The translations under genes were made by a program, and so were the position numbers. The notes under the pieces were generated by a model. The model ran no database searches. It was not told the DNA's origin and saw only the letters and a program-made list of their open reading frames with translations. A DNA stretch of 57,714 bases from NCBI GenBank assembly GCA_009783465.1, contig WRDM01000013.1, positions 1-57,714 on the forward strand, written 5' to 3'. The first letter of the stretch is position 1. The number at the start of each line of letters is the position of its first letter. Of the stretch, positions 16,688 through 24,294 are shown one piece after another. This DNA comes from Phycisphaerae bacterium (lineage in GTDB: Bacteria; Planctomycetota; Phycisphaerae; SM23-33).

Positions 16688-17524
16688 CTATCTGGAAGGC
16701 ACGAGCACCCATTCGTCTCCGACGTGGCCCAGTTGGGCCGTGGCGTCCGCGCGAAGCGCCACCGTGCTGCGGAGTGTGACCGGGCGGTCGGGCTTGCCCA
16801 GCGTCACTTCGATCATCACCGCGCGCGTCTGCGGGGGCGGCACGTCGGTCGTCACCCGGAAATCCAGCACGTCCTCCGCCAGGGGCACCGTCTCGCGATA
16901 CGCTTCGTATTGGCTCAGCAGCGCCGTCACCTGGTCGAGCTGGCAAGCCGTATCGAGCGGAATCACGTCCCGCAGCAGCGGATTGTTCGATCCGTCGACC
17001 CGCTGCATGCACACGGCGCTCCGCCCGCCGGTGCGATCCCAGTAAATCATGACCAGCTCGTCGCGATTGATCTCGCCGTCGTCGTTGTCGTCGCCCGCCC
17101 AGAAGACCACCGCCCGCGGCGAGCAGGCCGTCACCAGCTTCGCCTCCCGCCCCAGCGTGCTCACGCGAAGCAGCATGTTGCGGCCGCCCTGGAGCGCGTC
17201 GCCATACCCTTCGCCCGAACCGTACGCGTTGGCCAATGAAACCGTCAAGCTGGCCACCGTCACGCCCACCATGCCGGTGATCAGCATCGCCAACATCAAT
17301 TCCATAATCGTGAAGGCCTTGGCGTGTCGCACGGCAGGGCAATCGCATCCAAAATCCCGCAATGGTTCGCCAAACGGCTGTAGGCTGTGGGCTGTAGGCT
17401 GTAGGCGCACACGGTTTTTGGAGAAACCCTTCGCAAAGGCATGTCTCCTACAGCCTACAGCCCACAGCCTACAGCCGTTTGGCGAACAAACTGGCACACT
17501 ACGATGCGTTTGCCCTGGTCGCAC
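16688..17524 (-). CDS. GspJ/PilW-like pseudopilin
   Basis: A prepilin whose cleavage motif reads HAKA|FTIMELMLAMLITGMVG, with alanine instead of glycine at -1. The mature part (about 210 residues) resembles GspJ/PilW minor pilins (SLTVSLANAYGSGEG... RVSTLGREAKLV... VLDFRVTTD). The start is uncertain. A GTG at 17524 lies immediately after the stop of the upstream pilin with GAGGGAG as ribosome site, but would give a leader of about 70 residues that reads through the hairpin at 17365-17487. A GTG at 17332 gives the short leader MRHAKA but lacks a clear ribosome site. The stop codon TAG is part of a TAGGCTG word. Confidence 0.8.
   Translation of the reverse strand: MRPGQTHRSVPVCSPNGCRLWAVGCRRHAFAKGFSKNRVRLQPTAHSLQPFGEPLRDFGCDCPAVRHAKAFTIMELMLAMLITGMVGVTVASLTVSLANAYGSGEGYGDALQGGRNMLLRVSTLGREAKLVTACSPRAVVFWAGDDNDDGEINRDELVMIYWDRTGGRSAVCMQRVDGSNNPLLRDVIPLDTACQLDQVTALLSQYEAYRETVPLAEDVLDFRVTTDVPPPQTRAVMIEVTLGKPDRPVTLRSTVALRADATAQLGHVGDEWVLVPSR
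17365..17487. repeat. Heptamer hairpin with perfect 41-bp arms
   Basis: Left arm 17365-17405 and right arm 17447-17487 are exact reverse complements over 41 bp. Each arm is GTTCGCCAAAC followed by tandem GGCTGTA-type units (one is GGCTGTG). The loop of 41 bp holds CACGGTTTTTGGAGAAACCC. A CGATGCGTTTGCCC motif follows at 17502. The element lies either in the spacer before, or within the leader of, the GspJ-like pilin. Confidence 0.95.
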
Positions 17525-17526
17525 GG

Positions 17527-18030
17527 TCACTCCCTCGCCGAATCGCAATACACCAGCCGCGTTACCGTCAGCACGTGCTTGCCCCGATAACGCAGCTCGA
17601 CATCCACACGAACGAATGACGTCTCCAGCGACGTCTGCCCGCCCACGCTCACGTTGTGGACGCGCGTGTGGCGTGACAGGCCCGTGGCGGCCGGGTCGCG
17701 AATCACGTGGCCGAATGCGTCTTCGATCCGCCCGGCCGGCTCGTCCAACACGGCGTACTCGTGAATACTCTCGAATTCGGCCCGAACTCGTCGGCCAGGT
17801 CCCGTCGCCGCGGCGTCGGCGGCTTCGTGGGATTTGGCGAGAATTTCTTCCATCATTTCCTGGGCCAGCGCATTGGCGAGCGTCCGCCGAGCGTCTTCGG
17901 CCTGCGAGGCGGCGGCGATGGCAAACGGCGCGGTAATGCCAAAAATCGCCATCGACAGCACCGTCACGGCGACCATGGCCTCCAGCAGCGTAAACCCGCC
18001 GGCAACTCGAAATGATCGGGCGTCAGGCAC
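17527..18030 (-). CDS. GspI/PilV-like pseudopilin
   Basis: A prepilin of 167 residues: leader MPDARSFRVAG, cleavage before GFTLLEAMVAVTVLSMAIFGI or one residue later, then a helical and beta-rich domain (AASQAEDARRTLANALAQEMMEEILAK) as in GspI/PilV. A GTG start at 18030 is preferred because GGAGGAG lies 8 bases upstream and the leader then has the usual length; the frame is open to an ATG at 18057. It is the second gene of the pilus operon and its stop almost touches the next possible start. Confidence 0.87.
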   Translation of the reverse strand: MPDARSFRVAGGFTLLEAMVAVTVLSMAIFGITAPFAIAAASQAEDARRTLANALAQEMMEEILAKSHEAADAAATGPGRRVRAEFESIHEYAVLDEPAGRIEDAFGHVIRDPAATGLSRHTRVHNVSVGGQTSLETSFVRVDVELRYRGKHVLTVTRLVYCDSARE

Positions 18031-18069
18031 CCCAAATACTCCTCCGGGCCATCGCATCCACGTGACCCA

Positions 18070-18160
18070 TTTTCGGCTGTAGGCTGTAGGGGCAGGCTGA
18101 TGAAGAATTTGACCTCATATTTCATGAGCCGGCACCTACAGTCTACAGCCTACAGCCTTT
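18070..18160. repeat. Heptamer hairpin, GGCTGTA family, imperfect
   Basis: GGCTGTAGGCTGTAGG at 18075 faces CCTACAGTCTACAGCCTACA, with two more bases, ending at 18157; the intervening 40 bp are unrelated. TTTTCGCGAAAAACCG follows on the right. It fills the spacer between the major pilin and the GspI-like gene, and may reduce transcription of the distal operon. Confidence 0.85.
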
Positions 18161-18207
18161 TCGCGAAAAACCGTGCGGGATCGGCGTGGCTTCCCCGCGC
18201 AACAGCC

Positions 18208-18247
18208 AAGGCCGGAGCAACCACCATGGTTGCCCCGGCCCGGCCTT
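18208..18247 (-). terminator. GC-rich stem after the major pilin gene
   Basis: AAGGCCGG, GCAACC and their complements GGTTGC and CCGGCCCGGCCTT form a long stem with small bulges, about 18 bases beyond the stop of the major pilin. No strong T-run follows, so it may act as a partial terminator or as an mRNA-stabilising end. Either would make the first, abundant pilin far more expressed than the minor pilins and pilMNO downstream. Confidence 0.5.
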
Positions 18248-18265
18248 CCGCTGCATTGCTTCAAC

Positions 18266-18754
18266 TTACCACGTCACGTGCTCGGGGAACTTCGTGTCGT
18301 CGGTGTTGGCCGAGAACCGACCGGTATCGATGTTCACGTGCCATCCCGTGCTGCTGTCGCCGTCCGGATCGCCCGTGGTCAGGGAGATCGCCTGGCCGTC
18401 GTTGCCGATGTCCTTCACGAAGAGGTTAACCGGCATCTTGTCCAGGTAAGGACCGTAGCGGAACCGGCGGGGGTCACTGCCGTCATCGATGGCGCCCTGG
18501 TCATCCGTCTTGCTGGTCAACTGCTCAATGACGTCGTCGCTGTCGTTGCCGACGATCTGCCACGGGTAGTTATCGCCGTGCTGAACACGATAGAGTTCCA
18601 GCTGGTTGCGAACCGTGAGCAGGTCGCTCTTGAGGTTCGATTCCTTGGCCGTTTCCGATGCCGACGTGAACTGCGGGATCACGATGGCGGCCAGAATGCC
18701 CAGGATGATGACGACGATCAGAATTTCAACGAGAGTAAAGCCAGTCTTCTTCAT
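18266..18754 (-). CDS. GspG-like major pilin/pseudopilin
   Basis: A 162-residue type IV prepilin with a six-residue basic leader MKKTG|FTLVEILIVVIILGILAAIVIPQF, the classic N-methylated helix. The next region (ASETAKESNLKSDLLTVRNQLELYRVQHGDNYP) and the shared pattern ending in YLDKMPVN, then GWHVNIDTGRFSANTDD, is that of the GspG major pseudopilin. It forms the shaft of a pilus or pseudopilus. It is the first gene of an operon that runs through three minor pilins, the GspH-like pilin and pilM-N-O. GGAG lies 11 bases upstream, after a small hairpin. Confidence 0.93.
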   Translation of the reverse strand: MKKTGFTLVEILIVVIILGILAAIVIPQFTSASETAKESNLKSDLLTVRNQLELYRVQHGDNYPWQIVGNDSDDVIEQLTSKTDDQGAIDDGSDPRRFRYGPYLDKMPVNLFVKDIGNDGQAISLTTGDPDGDSSTGWHVNIDTGRFSANTDDTKFPEHVTW

Positions 18755-18769
18755 ATTCTTTTCACTCCA

Positions 18770-18803
18770 ACAAATAGCCCGCTGTGCGGGTATTGCGTTT
18801 GTT
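18770..18803 (-). promoter_or_regulatory. Hairpin in the pilin mRNA leader
   Basis: On the minus strand AACAAA...ACCCGCACAGCGGGC...TTTGTT can fold into a stem (CCCGC/GCGGG with a three-base loop, extended by AACAAA/TTTGTT) directly before the ribosome site of the major pilin gene. It could mask or protect the translation start. This is inferred from the fold only. Confidence 0.4.
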
Positions 18804-18861
18804 TAGCCTCCGTGCGAATTTCTCCTGTGTCGCCGCAATGGGCCGGGGCTCTGCCTGGCAT

Positions 18862-18903
18862 CTGGTCACGTCCCGAGAGACGCCAATTGTTTGCCCTGAC
18901 CAG
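18862..18903 (-). promoter_or_regulatory. Stem-loop in long leader of the pilin operon
   Basis: CTGGTCA and TGACCAG close a stem that holds AGGGCAAAC and, about 14 bases later, GGGACG on the minus strand. This recalls the start of a c-di-GMP-I (GEMM) riboswitch, but the second half of that motif is not evident. The GGGCAAAC part also matches the end motif of the local repeats. The spacer 18755-19421 holds no convincing gene. Confidence 0.25.
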
Positions 18904-19025
18904 TGCCCCCGTTTTCCAAACCGCATTGTTAGGTCAGTCCGTCGTGGCGTGCATTCACCTCCTCTCAGGACGATCTTGACCACAGTGCCGTATGGCAAAG
19001 GTGCCTTGGCCGCATTGCTGCGTGC

Positions 19026-19092
19026 GCCGGAAACTATCCGGCTTCTAACGTTATCGACCGGCGCCGGGGCGGCCTTAATTAATCCGCCCCGG
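19026..19092. other. Two adjacent strong hairpins
   Basis: GCCGGA-AACTA-TCCGGC at about 19026-19042 and CCGGGGCGG-(CCTTAATTAAT)-CCGCCCCGG at 19064-19092. The second has perfect 9-bp arms around an AT-rich centre with TTAATTAA. They may be a terminator, an operator, or part of a long untranslated leader of the pilin operon. No gene is seen around them. Confidence 0.5.
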
Positions 19093-19355
19093 CAACGGCA
19101 CGAAAAACTCACAGTCAACTTGTCATGACACCGCGCTTTCCTCTACCCGCCAACTGCATGGGGGCGCACACCGAGAAAACACGGCGATCCGCGTTCATCA
19201 ACTCACGGAATCCCAACCCGTCTACAAAGACACGCCTCATGCGGCATTAATCAGCCGCGAATGCGTCCTGCCCGCTGACAAAGGGGAACATAAAATCCAA
19301 ACGCCCTCAAAGCAAATCGACGTGAGATTTTTCTTCGGATAAAGAAATGTTTCGT

Positions 19356-19398
19356 CATGGCTTCGCCGGTTTGCGATGCAAAACGGCGAAGCCACATG
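19356..19398 (-). terminator. Hairpin after the RsbW-like gene
   Basis: TGGCTTCGCCG and CGGCGAAGCCA (11 bp, perfect) enclose a 15-base loop with GTTTTGCATCGCAAA; the outer bases CATG extend it imperfectly. It lies 24 bp beyond the stop of the RsbW-like gene and is followed on the minus strand by a T-rich stretch, so it probably terminates that unit. It also resembles the short CTTCGCCTGTTTGCG members of the local palindrome families. Confidence 0.6.
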
Positions 19399-19421
19399 TA
19401 CGACCTGACGTTGTCGTTTCG

Positions 19422-19832
19422 TCACGCGTTTCGTTTGCACATGCAGATTTCGTTGCCGCGTTGGTTGTAGTGGACGTCGTCCATGTACGCGCGCATGAGC
19501 ATGATGCCCCGGCCGGAGGGCTTTTCGAGATTTTCGTCGGCGGTGGGATCGGGGACGGTGCCTGGGTTGAAGCCAGGCCCTTCGTCGGTGACGGAGATGG
19601 ACATTTCGGCGGTGTCGAGTTCGACGCGGACGGTGACGCGTTTGTCGGGATCGCAACGGTTGCCGTGGCGGATGGCGTTGTTGATGGCCTCCTCCAGCGC
19701 CAGCTTGATGGCGAAGACGGCGGCCTCGCTGTAACCGAACCGCCCCACTTCGTGAATCAGCGAATCCTCCAACTGGCGGGCCTGCCGCAAGTCGGACGCG
19801 ATGGTTGACACTGTGACGTATTTGTCGGGCAT
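19422..19832 (-). CDS. RsbW-like serine kinase / anti-sigma regulatory factor
   Basis: A 136-residue GHKL ATPase. The N box is ALEEAINNAIRHGN (residues 46-58), the G1 box DEGPGF (83-88) and the G2 box GRGIMLM (107-113). Such kinases bind a sigma factor or other target and phosphorylate a STAS partner, giving partner switching. It lies 108 bp downstream of the STAS gene in the same direction, so the two are very likely a pair. No sigma factor or phosphatase is in the window. AAGG precedes the ATG. Confidence 0.93.
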   Translation of the reverse strand: MPDKYVTVSTIASDLRQARQLEDSLIHEVGRFGYSEAAVFAIKLALEEAINNAIRHGNRCDPDKRVTVRVELDTAEMSISVTDEGPGFNPGTVPDPTADENLEKPSGRGIMLMRAYMDDVHYNQRGNEICMCKRNA

Positions 19833-19940
19833 AGCCTTTCGTCCACACGCGGTTCACAGCCTGCGTCTACACGACCGCCGTTCACCGCATCGCTAACCAA
19901 GCCACGTATCGTTTATCCAAAACCACGGCACGGACCGGCG

Positions 19941-20297
19941 CTACAGACTCGCCAGCGCCTCGGGTCTCGTCTTGGAAATCTGGAAAATTTCGTTGAGTCT
20001 CGTGATGACGAACACCTCGTAGATCGACGGCGAAATCCCGCACAGCCGCAACTCGCCCTGCTTCTCGCGGATGCGTTTGTGCAGCGTGATGAGCATGCCC
20101 AGCGCGCTGGAGGACATGTGGGCGACGCGGGCGAAATCCATCACCAGCTTCGGCGCCGCCACAGGCCCCAACAGGGCGGCCAACTGCTCGTGAATCTGCG
20201 TGATGGCGACTTCGTCGAGAATTTTCTTGTCCACCAGCTCGGCGACGATGACATCGCCTTCGTTGGTCACGGTCAGGCGCGGCGTGTTCTCATGCAT
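19941..20297 (-). CDS. STAS-domain anti-sigma factor antagonist
   Basis: A 118-residue single-domain STAS protein (SpoIIAA/RsbV type). The helix-start motif with the phosphorylatable serine is AHMSSSALGMLITLHKRI (Ser at 62-64), following the strand KLVMDFARV. Its state of phosphorylation would decide whether it binds the RsbW-like kinase encoded next. GGAG lies 7 bases before the ATG. Position next to the pilus operon might mean control of surface behaviour, but that is only an inference. Confidence 0.92.
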   Translation of the reverse strand: MHENTPRLTVTNEGDVIVAELVDKKILDEVAITQIHEQLAALLGPVAAPKLVMDFARVAHMSSSALGMLITLHKRIREKQGELRLCGISPSIYEVFVITRLNEIFQISKTRPEALASL

Positions 20298-20479
20298 GGG
20301 GATCTCCTAACCCAGCGGCGTTTCCGCGATAGTAAAACGCCGCGAAATCATTTGTCAAGCCACCCGGCCGCTGCAACACACACCGGGCCTTCTTTACCTA
20401 TCGGCAACTTTGTCCATACGGTTGAGCGAATCGTCAATATTTGCGGTGCGTATTGGTGAAATCTGGCCGACAGGACGTA

Positions 20480-20626
20480 GGAATAAGAGTGACAAGCGAC
20501 AAGTGACAAGCGACAAGAGAAGGCAAAGCCCGTCTTTTTTCGCGTTTTCACGCAGAGGGAGCGTTTTAACAGACAGGATTTCCCTTCTCTTGTCGCTTGT
20601 CACTTGTCGCTTGTCACTCTTATTCC
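20480..20626. repeat. Heptamer hairpin with perfect 44-bp arms
   Basis: Left arm 20480-20523 and right arm 20583-20626 are exact reverse complements. Each consists of GGAATAAGAG, four GACAAG-type heptamers (TGACAAG, CGACAAG alternating) and AGAAGG. The loop of 59 bp holds CTTTTTTCGCGTTTTCACGC. A related, less perfect element lies at 52703. It fills the spacer between rseP and the STAS gene. Confidence 0.95.
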
Positions 20627-20671
20627 CACGAACAAACGACCAATTTTCACCATCGCGCCGCGAAAACCGTC

Positions 20672-22888
20672 TCACCAGAACCACTGCCCGATCAGCCGCG
20701 CGATGTCCTGGTACGTGACGGCCAGGAAGATCAGCAGCAGCAGGGCCATGCCGATGTATTGGGCGTAGTTGAGGACCTTGACGGGAACGGGTTTTCCCCG
20801 GATTTTTTCGATAATGAGGAAGAGCGCGTGTCCGCCGTCGAGGACGGGCAGGGGCAGGAAGTTGAAGACCGCAATCGCCGTCGAGATGAAGGCGATGAAG
20901 TACATGAATTCGACCATGCCGCTTTGGCCCGCCTTGACCGCCAGTGCGCCGATGCCGATCGGGCCGGCCATGTGCTTGACCGACGCGTCGCCGGCCATCA
21001 GGCTTCGCAGGCTGGCGTAGGACGTCAGCGTCAGCTTGACGGTCTCCTTGCCGCCCCAGACCAGCGCGTCGCCGATGCCGTCCTGCTTGATTTTCACCAT
21101 CTCGGGCTTCAGCGGCACCGTCGCGGGGAACACCGAGTACCGATAGTACCGCGGGTGAAACGCCGCGGGCGTGAGCTCCTCGATCAGGCCTGTCTCCGAC
21201 TGCCCGCCGCGCGTCGTGAAGGCGATCTCCACCGCCCCGCCCTGCGCCGCCGACAGCTCGCGGTATACGTCCATCCACGTCGCGACCTCCGTGCCGTTGA
21301 TAGCCGTGATCGTGCTGCCGCCGGCGATGCCCAGTTTGTCGGCCGCGCTGCCGGGCAGCACGTCACTCACGACGGTCGAGTTCAGGTCGCTGATGCTGGA
21401 CAGGCCGATCTGCACCACCTCGCCCCGCCGCTTCGGCTCGACAGTCAACGTGAGGGGAACGCCGCCGCGGAGCACTTCCATCGACAGGCGTTTGCCGGCG
21501 TGCTGTTTGTTGATTTCCAGCAGGCCCGACAGGGTCGGCAGGTGGCGGTCGCCGTAACTGAGAATCACGTCGCCAGGCAGGATGCCCGCCCGCGCCGCGT
21601 TGCTGCGATCCACCACGCCCACCACCATCAACCGCGGGGACATGCCAAGAATCCGAAGGTACTCCTGATCCACATCCGCCGCGCCCAGCGTGATTTTGCT
21701 GCCGTCAGGCCGTGTGTATTGGATCCCTTTCTCCTTGACCATGGCCTCGACGAAATAGACCGGCTCGCCGTTTTTGCGGAAGACGACGTTTCGCGACGGT
21801 TCGATCACGGGCGTGACGGGGATGGTGATTTCCGCCTCGCCGCCTTTGACGCGGCGGACGGTGAGGTCCACGGGCTCGCCGGTGAGTTCCTGTTCGATGC
21901 GGAAAACGTCGCCCTGGTTCGCCACGGGATGGCCGTTGATCGCGATGAAGGTGTCGCCCTTGAAGAACGGGCCGGCCTCCGCGACCTCCTTGTCGCCGCC
22001 GACCCATTGGCCGATGGTCAGGCTGCTGGCCGCCCCGATGCCGAACGCCAGCATGCCGCCGCTGTCGAAGACGCCGACCTGGGCCCGGCCTTGCCGCGCC
22101 ACGCCGTCGACGGTCCGCTCGATGATGAACGTGTACGTGTCCGTCGGTCGGGCCAGGGCGGCCACCATTTTCACGTCGGCTAGATTGGCGATGCCTTCGC
22201 TGAATCTCAGGACGAAACTGTCGCCTTCCATCGCGACGATGCGGTCGCCCGGCTGAAAGCGGTTGCCCCACGGATCGAACGGCGGCGGCTCGGGGACGAC
22301 ACGGGCGGGCTGCGGTTCGCCATCATCATCGGCCTGCAAATCCTCGTCGTCCGGCGCGCGGGTAATCACGGGCACCGTCGTGCTGACGGGCTCGCCGGGC
22401 AGCGGCGTCTCCCACGCGACGGTCGCGTTGAACGCCGGCGAACCCGGCAGCGTCTCGCCCATCGTCGGCGCGAGAACATCCCTGCCGATCAGCCCGACCG
22501 ACACAAACAGCACCGCCGCCAGGATAATGTTCATGATCACGCCGGACGCGATCACGAAAAACCGCGCGCCGACACTCTTAGACTCATAACTGCGTGGAGT
22601 GGGCTTGTCGTTCTCCGTCAGCGGTTTGAAATCCTCCTGCCCGAGCATCTTCACGTACCCGCCCAGCGGAATCAGGTTGAGGCGATAATCCGTCTCGCCG
22701 ATCTTCAGCCCCAACAGCCGCTTGCCAAACCCAACGGCGAACTGCTCGACCTTGATTCCCACCGCCTTGGCGGCCAGAAAGTGCCCCAACTCATGCACAA
22801 ACACCACAAGCCCCAGGCCCATGATAAACAAAACCAACGGCAAAACCCAATCGCTGAACATCGCGCCGATGCTGAATTCTAGTAACAT
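20672..22888 (-). CDS. rseP: RIP zinc metalloprotease RseP-like, with extra PDZ domains
   Basis: A 738-residue site-2 protease of the inner membrane. HELGH at residues 32-36 is the zinc site in the first membrane helix, and LPVLDGGHALF near the C-terminus supplies the third ligand. Between them lie about four PDZ-like repeats (around NRFQPGDRIVAMEGD, PFFKGDTFIAINGH, AGILPGDVILSYGD and LGIAGGSTITAING). E. coli RseP has 450 residues and two PDZ domains, so the periplasmic part is greatly expanded, including an acidic linker (APDDEDLQADDDGE). It cleaves membrane-bound anti-sigma factors or signal-peptide remnants. It follows dxr, a common bacterial order. AGAGG precedes the ATG. Confidence 0.93.
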   Translation of the reverse strand: MLLEFSIGAMFSDWVLPLVLFIMGLGLVVFVHELGHFLAAKAVGIKVEQFAVGFGKRLLGLKIGETDYRLNLIPLGGYVKMLGQEDFKPLTENDKPTPRSYESKSVGARFFVIASGVIMNIILAAVLFVSVGLIGRDVLAPTMGETLPGSPAFNATVAWETPLPGEPVSTTVPVITRAPDDEDLQADDDGEPQPARVVPEPPPFDPWGNRFQPGDRIVAMEGDSFVLRFSEGIANLADVKMVAALARPTDTYTFIIERTVDGVARQGRAQVGVFDSGGMLAFGIGAASSLTIGQWVGGDKEVAEAGPFFKGDTFIAINGHPVANQGDVFRIEQELTGEPVDLTVRRVKGGEAEITIPVTPVIEPSRNVVFRKNGEPVYFVEAMVKEKGIQYTRPDGSKITLGAADVDQEYLRILGMSPRLMVVGVVDRSNAARAGILPGDVILSYGDRHLPTLSGLLEINKQHAGKRLSMEVLRGGVPLTLTVEPKRRGEVVQIGLSSISDLNSTVVSDVLPGSAADKLGIAGGSTITAINGTEVATWMDVYRELSAAQGGAVEIAFTTRGGQSETGLIEELTPAAFHPRYYRYSVFPATVPLKPEMVKIKQDGIGDALVWGGKETVKLTLTSYASLRSLMAGDASVKHMAGPIGIGALAVKAGQSGMVEFMYFIAFISTAIAVFNFLPLPVLDGGHALFLIIEKIRGKPVPVKVLNYAQYIGMALLLLIFLAVTYQDIARLIGQWFW

Positions 22889-22928
22889 TCAAACCTCTGT
22901 CTGACTAGGAAATCACGGTGTCTCGTCG

Positions 22929-23102
22929 TAAAAGCCACTAGCCACAAGCCACTAGCCACCAGGTATGGCAAAGCTTGTTCCATACGATGTTGGTTATGGC
23001 TACTTCTATGTCCATTCCCACTTTCGTTGTTTTTACGCCACGGTCTTTTTGCCAATGTCGGTCCTTACCTTGTGGCTTGTGGCTTGTGGCTTGTGGCTTT
23101 TT
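22929..23102. repeat. Heptamer hairpin, GCCACAA family, reaching into dxr
   Basis: AAAGCCACTAGCCACAAGCC and ACTAGCCACC on the left face four copies of CTTGTGG on the right (about 23067-23098); GGTATGGC and TTGCCA form an inner layer. The right arm encodes the last residues of DXR (ATSHKPQATR) and its TAA stop. The spacer between rseP and dxr is thus entirely repeat. Confidence 0.88.
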
Positions 23103-24261
23103 CCACCATCTCCGCCACCTGCGCGCGAGCCCACTGGTCCGCCTGCAACAGGTCCGATAGTGTTATATCCGCCTTTTGGGGCGATTTGTTCAGTATATCT
23201 TCCACGAGGGGCACGATTTGTCCAAATCGCAGCCGGCCGGCAAGGAATGCTTCCACCGCCGCCTCGTTGGCGGCGTTGACCACCGCTCCGCTCAGCCCGC
23301 CCCGGCGGATCACCTCGTAGCCCAATTCCACCGACCGACGAAACCGCTCCGACAACGGACGAAACGTCAGCCTGCCCAACGCCGCCATATCCAACGACGG
23401 CGTCGGTCGGGCCGAACGCTGCGGATACGTCAACGCGTACGCGATCGGCAGCGTCATGTCAGGTCTGGCCATCTGCGCCACCACCGAGCCGTCGCAAAAC
23501 TCCACCAGACCATGAATGATACTCTCGGGATGAATCACCACCTCGATCCGCTCAGCCGGCAGGTCGAAAAGCCAGTGGGCCTCGATCATCTCCAAGGCCT
23601 TGTTCATCAACGTGGCCGAGTCGATGGTGATCTTCCGCCCCATCTGCCACGTCGGGTGGTTGAGGGCGTCCTGGACGGTGGCGGCCTCGACGCGGTCGGG
23701 TTCCCAGTCCCGCAGCGCCCCGCCGGATCCCGTGATGGTGACGTGGCGGACCTCGTCGCGTCGGCCCGCGAAGAGGCATTGGAAAATGGCCGAGTGCTCG
23801 CTGTCGACGGGCAGAACGGGCAGTTGTTTGGCGCGGGCGGCCGGCATGACGATCGCGCCCGCCATCACGAGTGTCTCCTTGTTGGCGATGGCCAGCGTCG
23901 CGCCGCACTCGATGCCCGCCAGCGTCGGGGCAAGTCCCGCCGAACCGACGATGCCCGAAAGCAGCACGTCAGGACCGGCCTCGCGAACCAGCCGCGTCAT
24001 CGCGTCAGGCCCCGCGAACACCGTCGGACCGCCACCGACCGCGTCGGCACCCATGGCGTCGGCCAGCGGCTTGGCGGCCGCGGGATCGGCAATGGCCACC
24101 CAGTCCGGCCGGCACGCCCGCGCCTGCTCGGCCAGCAGCCGCCAGTTGTTCCCCGCCGCCAACGCCACCACGCGCAACGCCGGCTGCGACGCAATAAACT
24201 CCATCGCCTGCCGACCAATGCTCCCGGTGCTGCCCAGAATCGCTATCCGTTTACCACTCAT
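23065..24261 (-). CDS. dxr: 1-deoxy-D-xylulose 5-phosphate reductoisomerase
   Basis: Second enzyme of the MEP isoprenoid pathway: makes 2-C-methyl-erythritol 4-phosphate with NADPH. 398 residues, close to the family norm. NADPH motif ILGSTGSIGRQ at residues 8-18; metal and substrate region PVDSEHSAIFQCL, with GSGGALRDW and IDSATLMNKALEMIEA following in the expected order. The last ten or so residues are encoded by tandem heptamers and are not typical of the family. The start at 24261 lacks a strong ribosome site; the frame extends to 24306 but the fold begins at MSGKRIAI. Isoprenoids from this pathway could feed the squalene-cyclase-like protein nearby. Confidence 0.96.
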   Translation of the reverse strand: MSGKRIAILGSTGSIGRQAMEFIASQPALRVVALAAGNNWRLLAEQARACRPDWVAIADPAAAKPLADAMGADAVGGGPTVFAGPDAMTRLVREAGPDVLLSGIVGSAGLAPTLAGIECGATLAIANKETLVMAGAIVMPAARAKQLPVLPVDSEHSAIFQCLFAGRRDEVRHVTITGSGGALRDWEPDRVEAATVQDALNHPTWQMGRKITIDSATLMNKALEMIEAHWLFDLPAERIEVVIHPESIIHGLVEFCDGSVVAQMARPDMTLPIAYALTYPQRSARPTPSLDMAALGRLTFRPLSERFRRSVELGYEVIRRGGLSGAVVNAANEAAVEAFLAGRLRFGQIVPLVEDILNKSPQKADITLSDLLQADQWARAQVAEMVEKATSHKPQATR

Positions 24262-24294
24262 CGGCGACGATTGTAGCGGCACAACACCACAGAA

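Noticed and set aside
17365-17487. Possible CRISPR array because of short repeated units
   Set aside because: Units are 7 bp in direct tandem without spacers and form inverted arms; no cas genes. The same holds for the other arrays.
18784-19128. Small plus-strand frame upstream of the pilin operon
   Set aside because: No ribosome site or recognisable domain, and it covers several strong stems that fit an untranslated region better.
19237-19857. Minus-strand frame overlapping the RsbW-like gene
   Set aside because: It is the RsbW region in a different frame (Arg/His-rich); the GHKL boxes are in the other frame.
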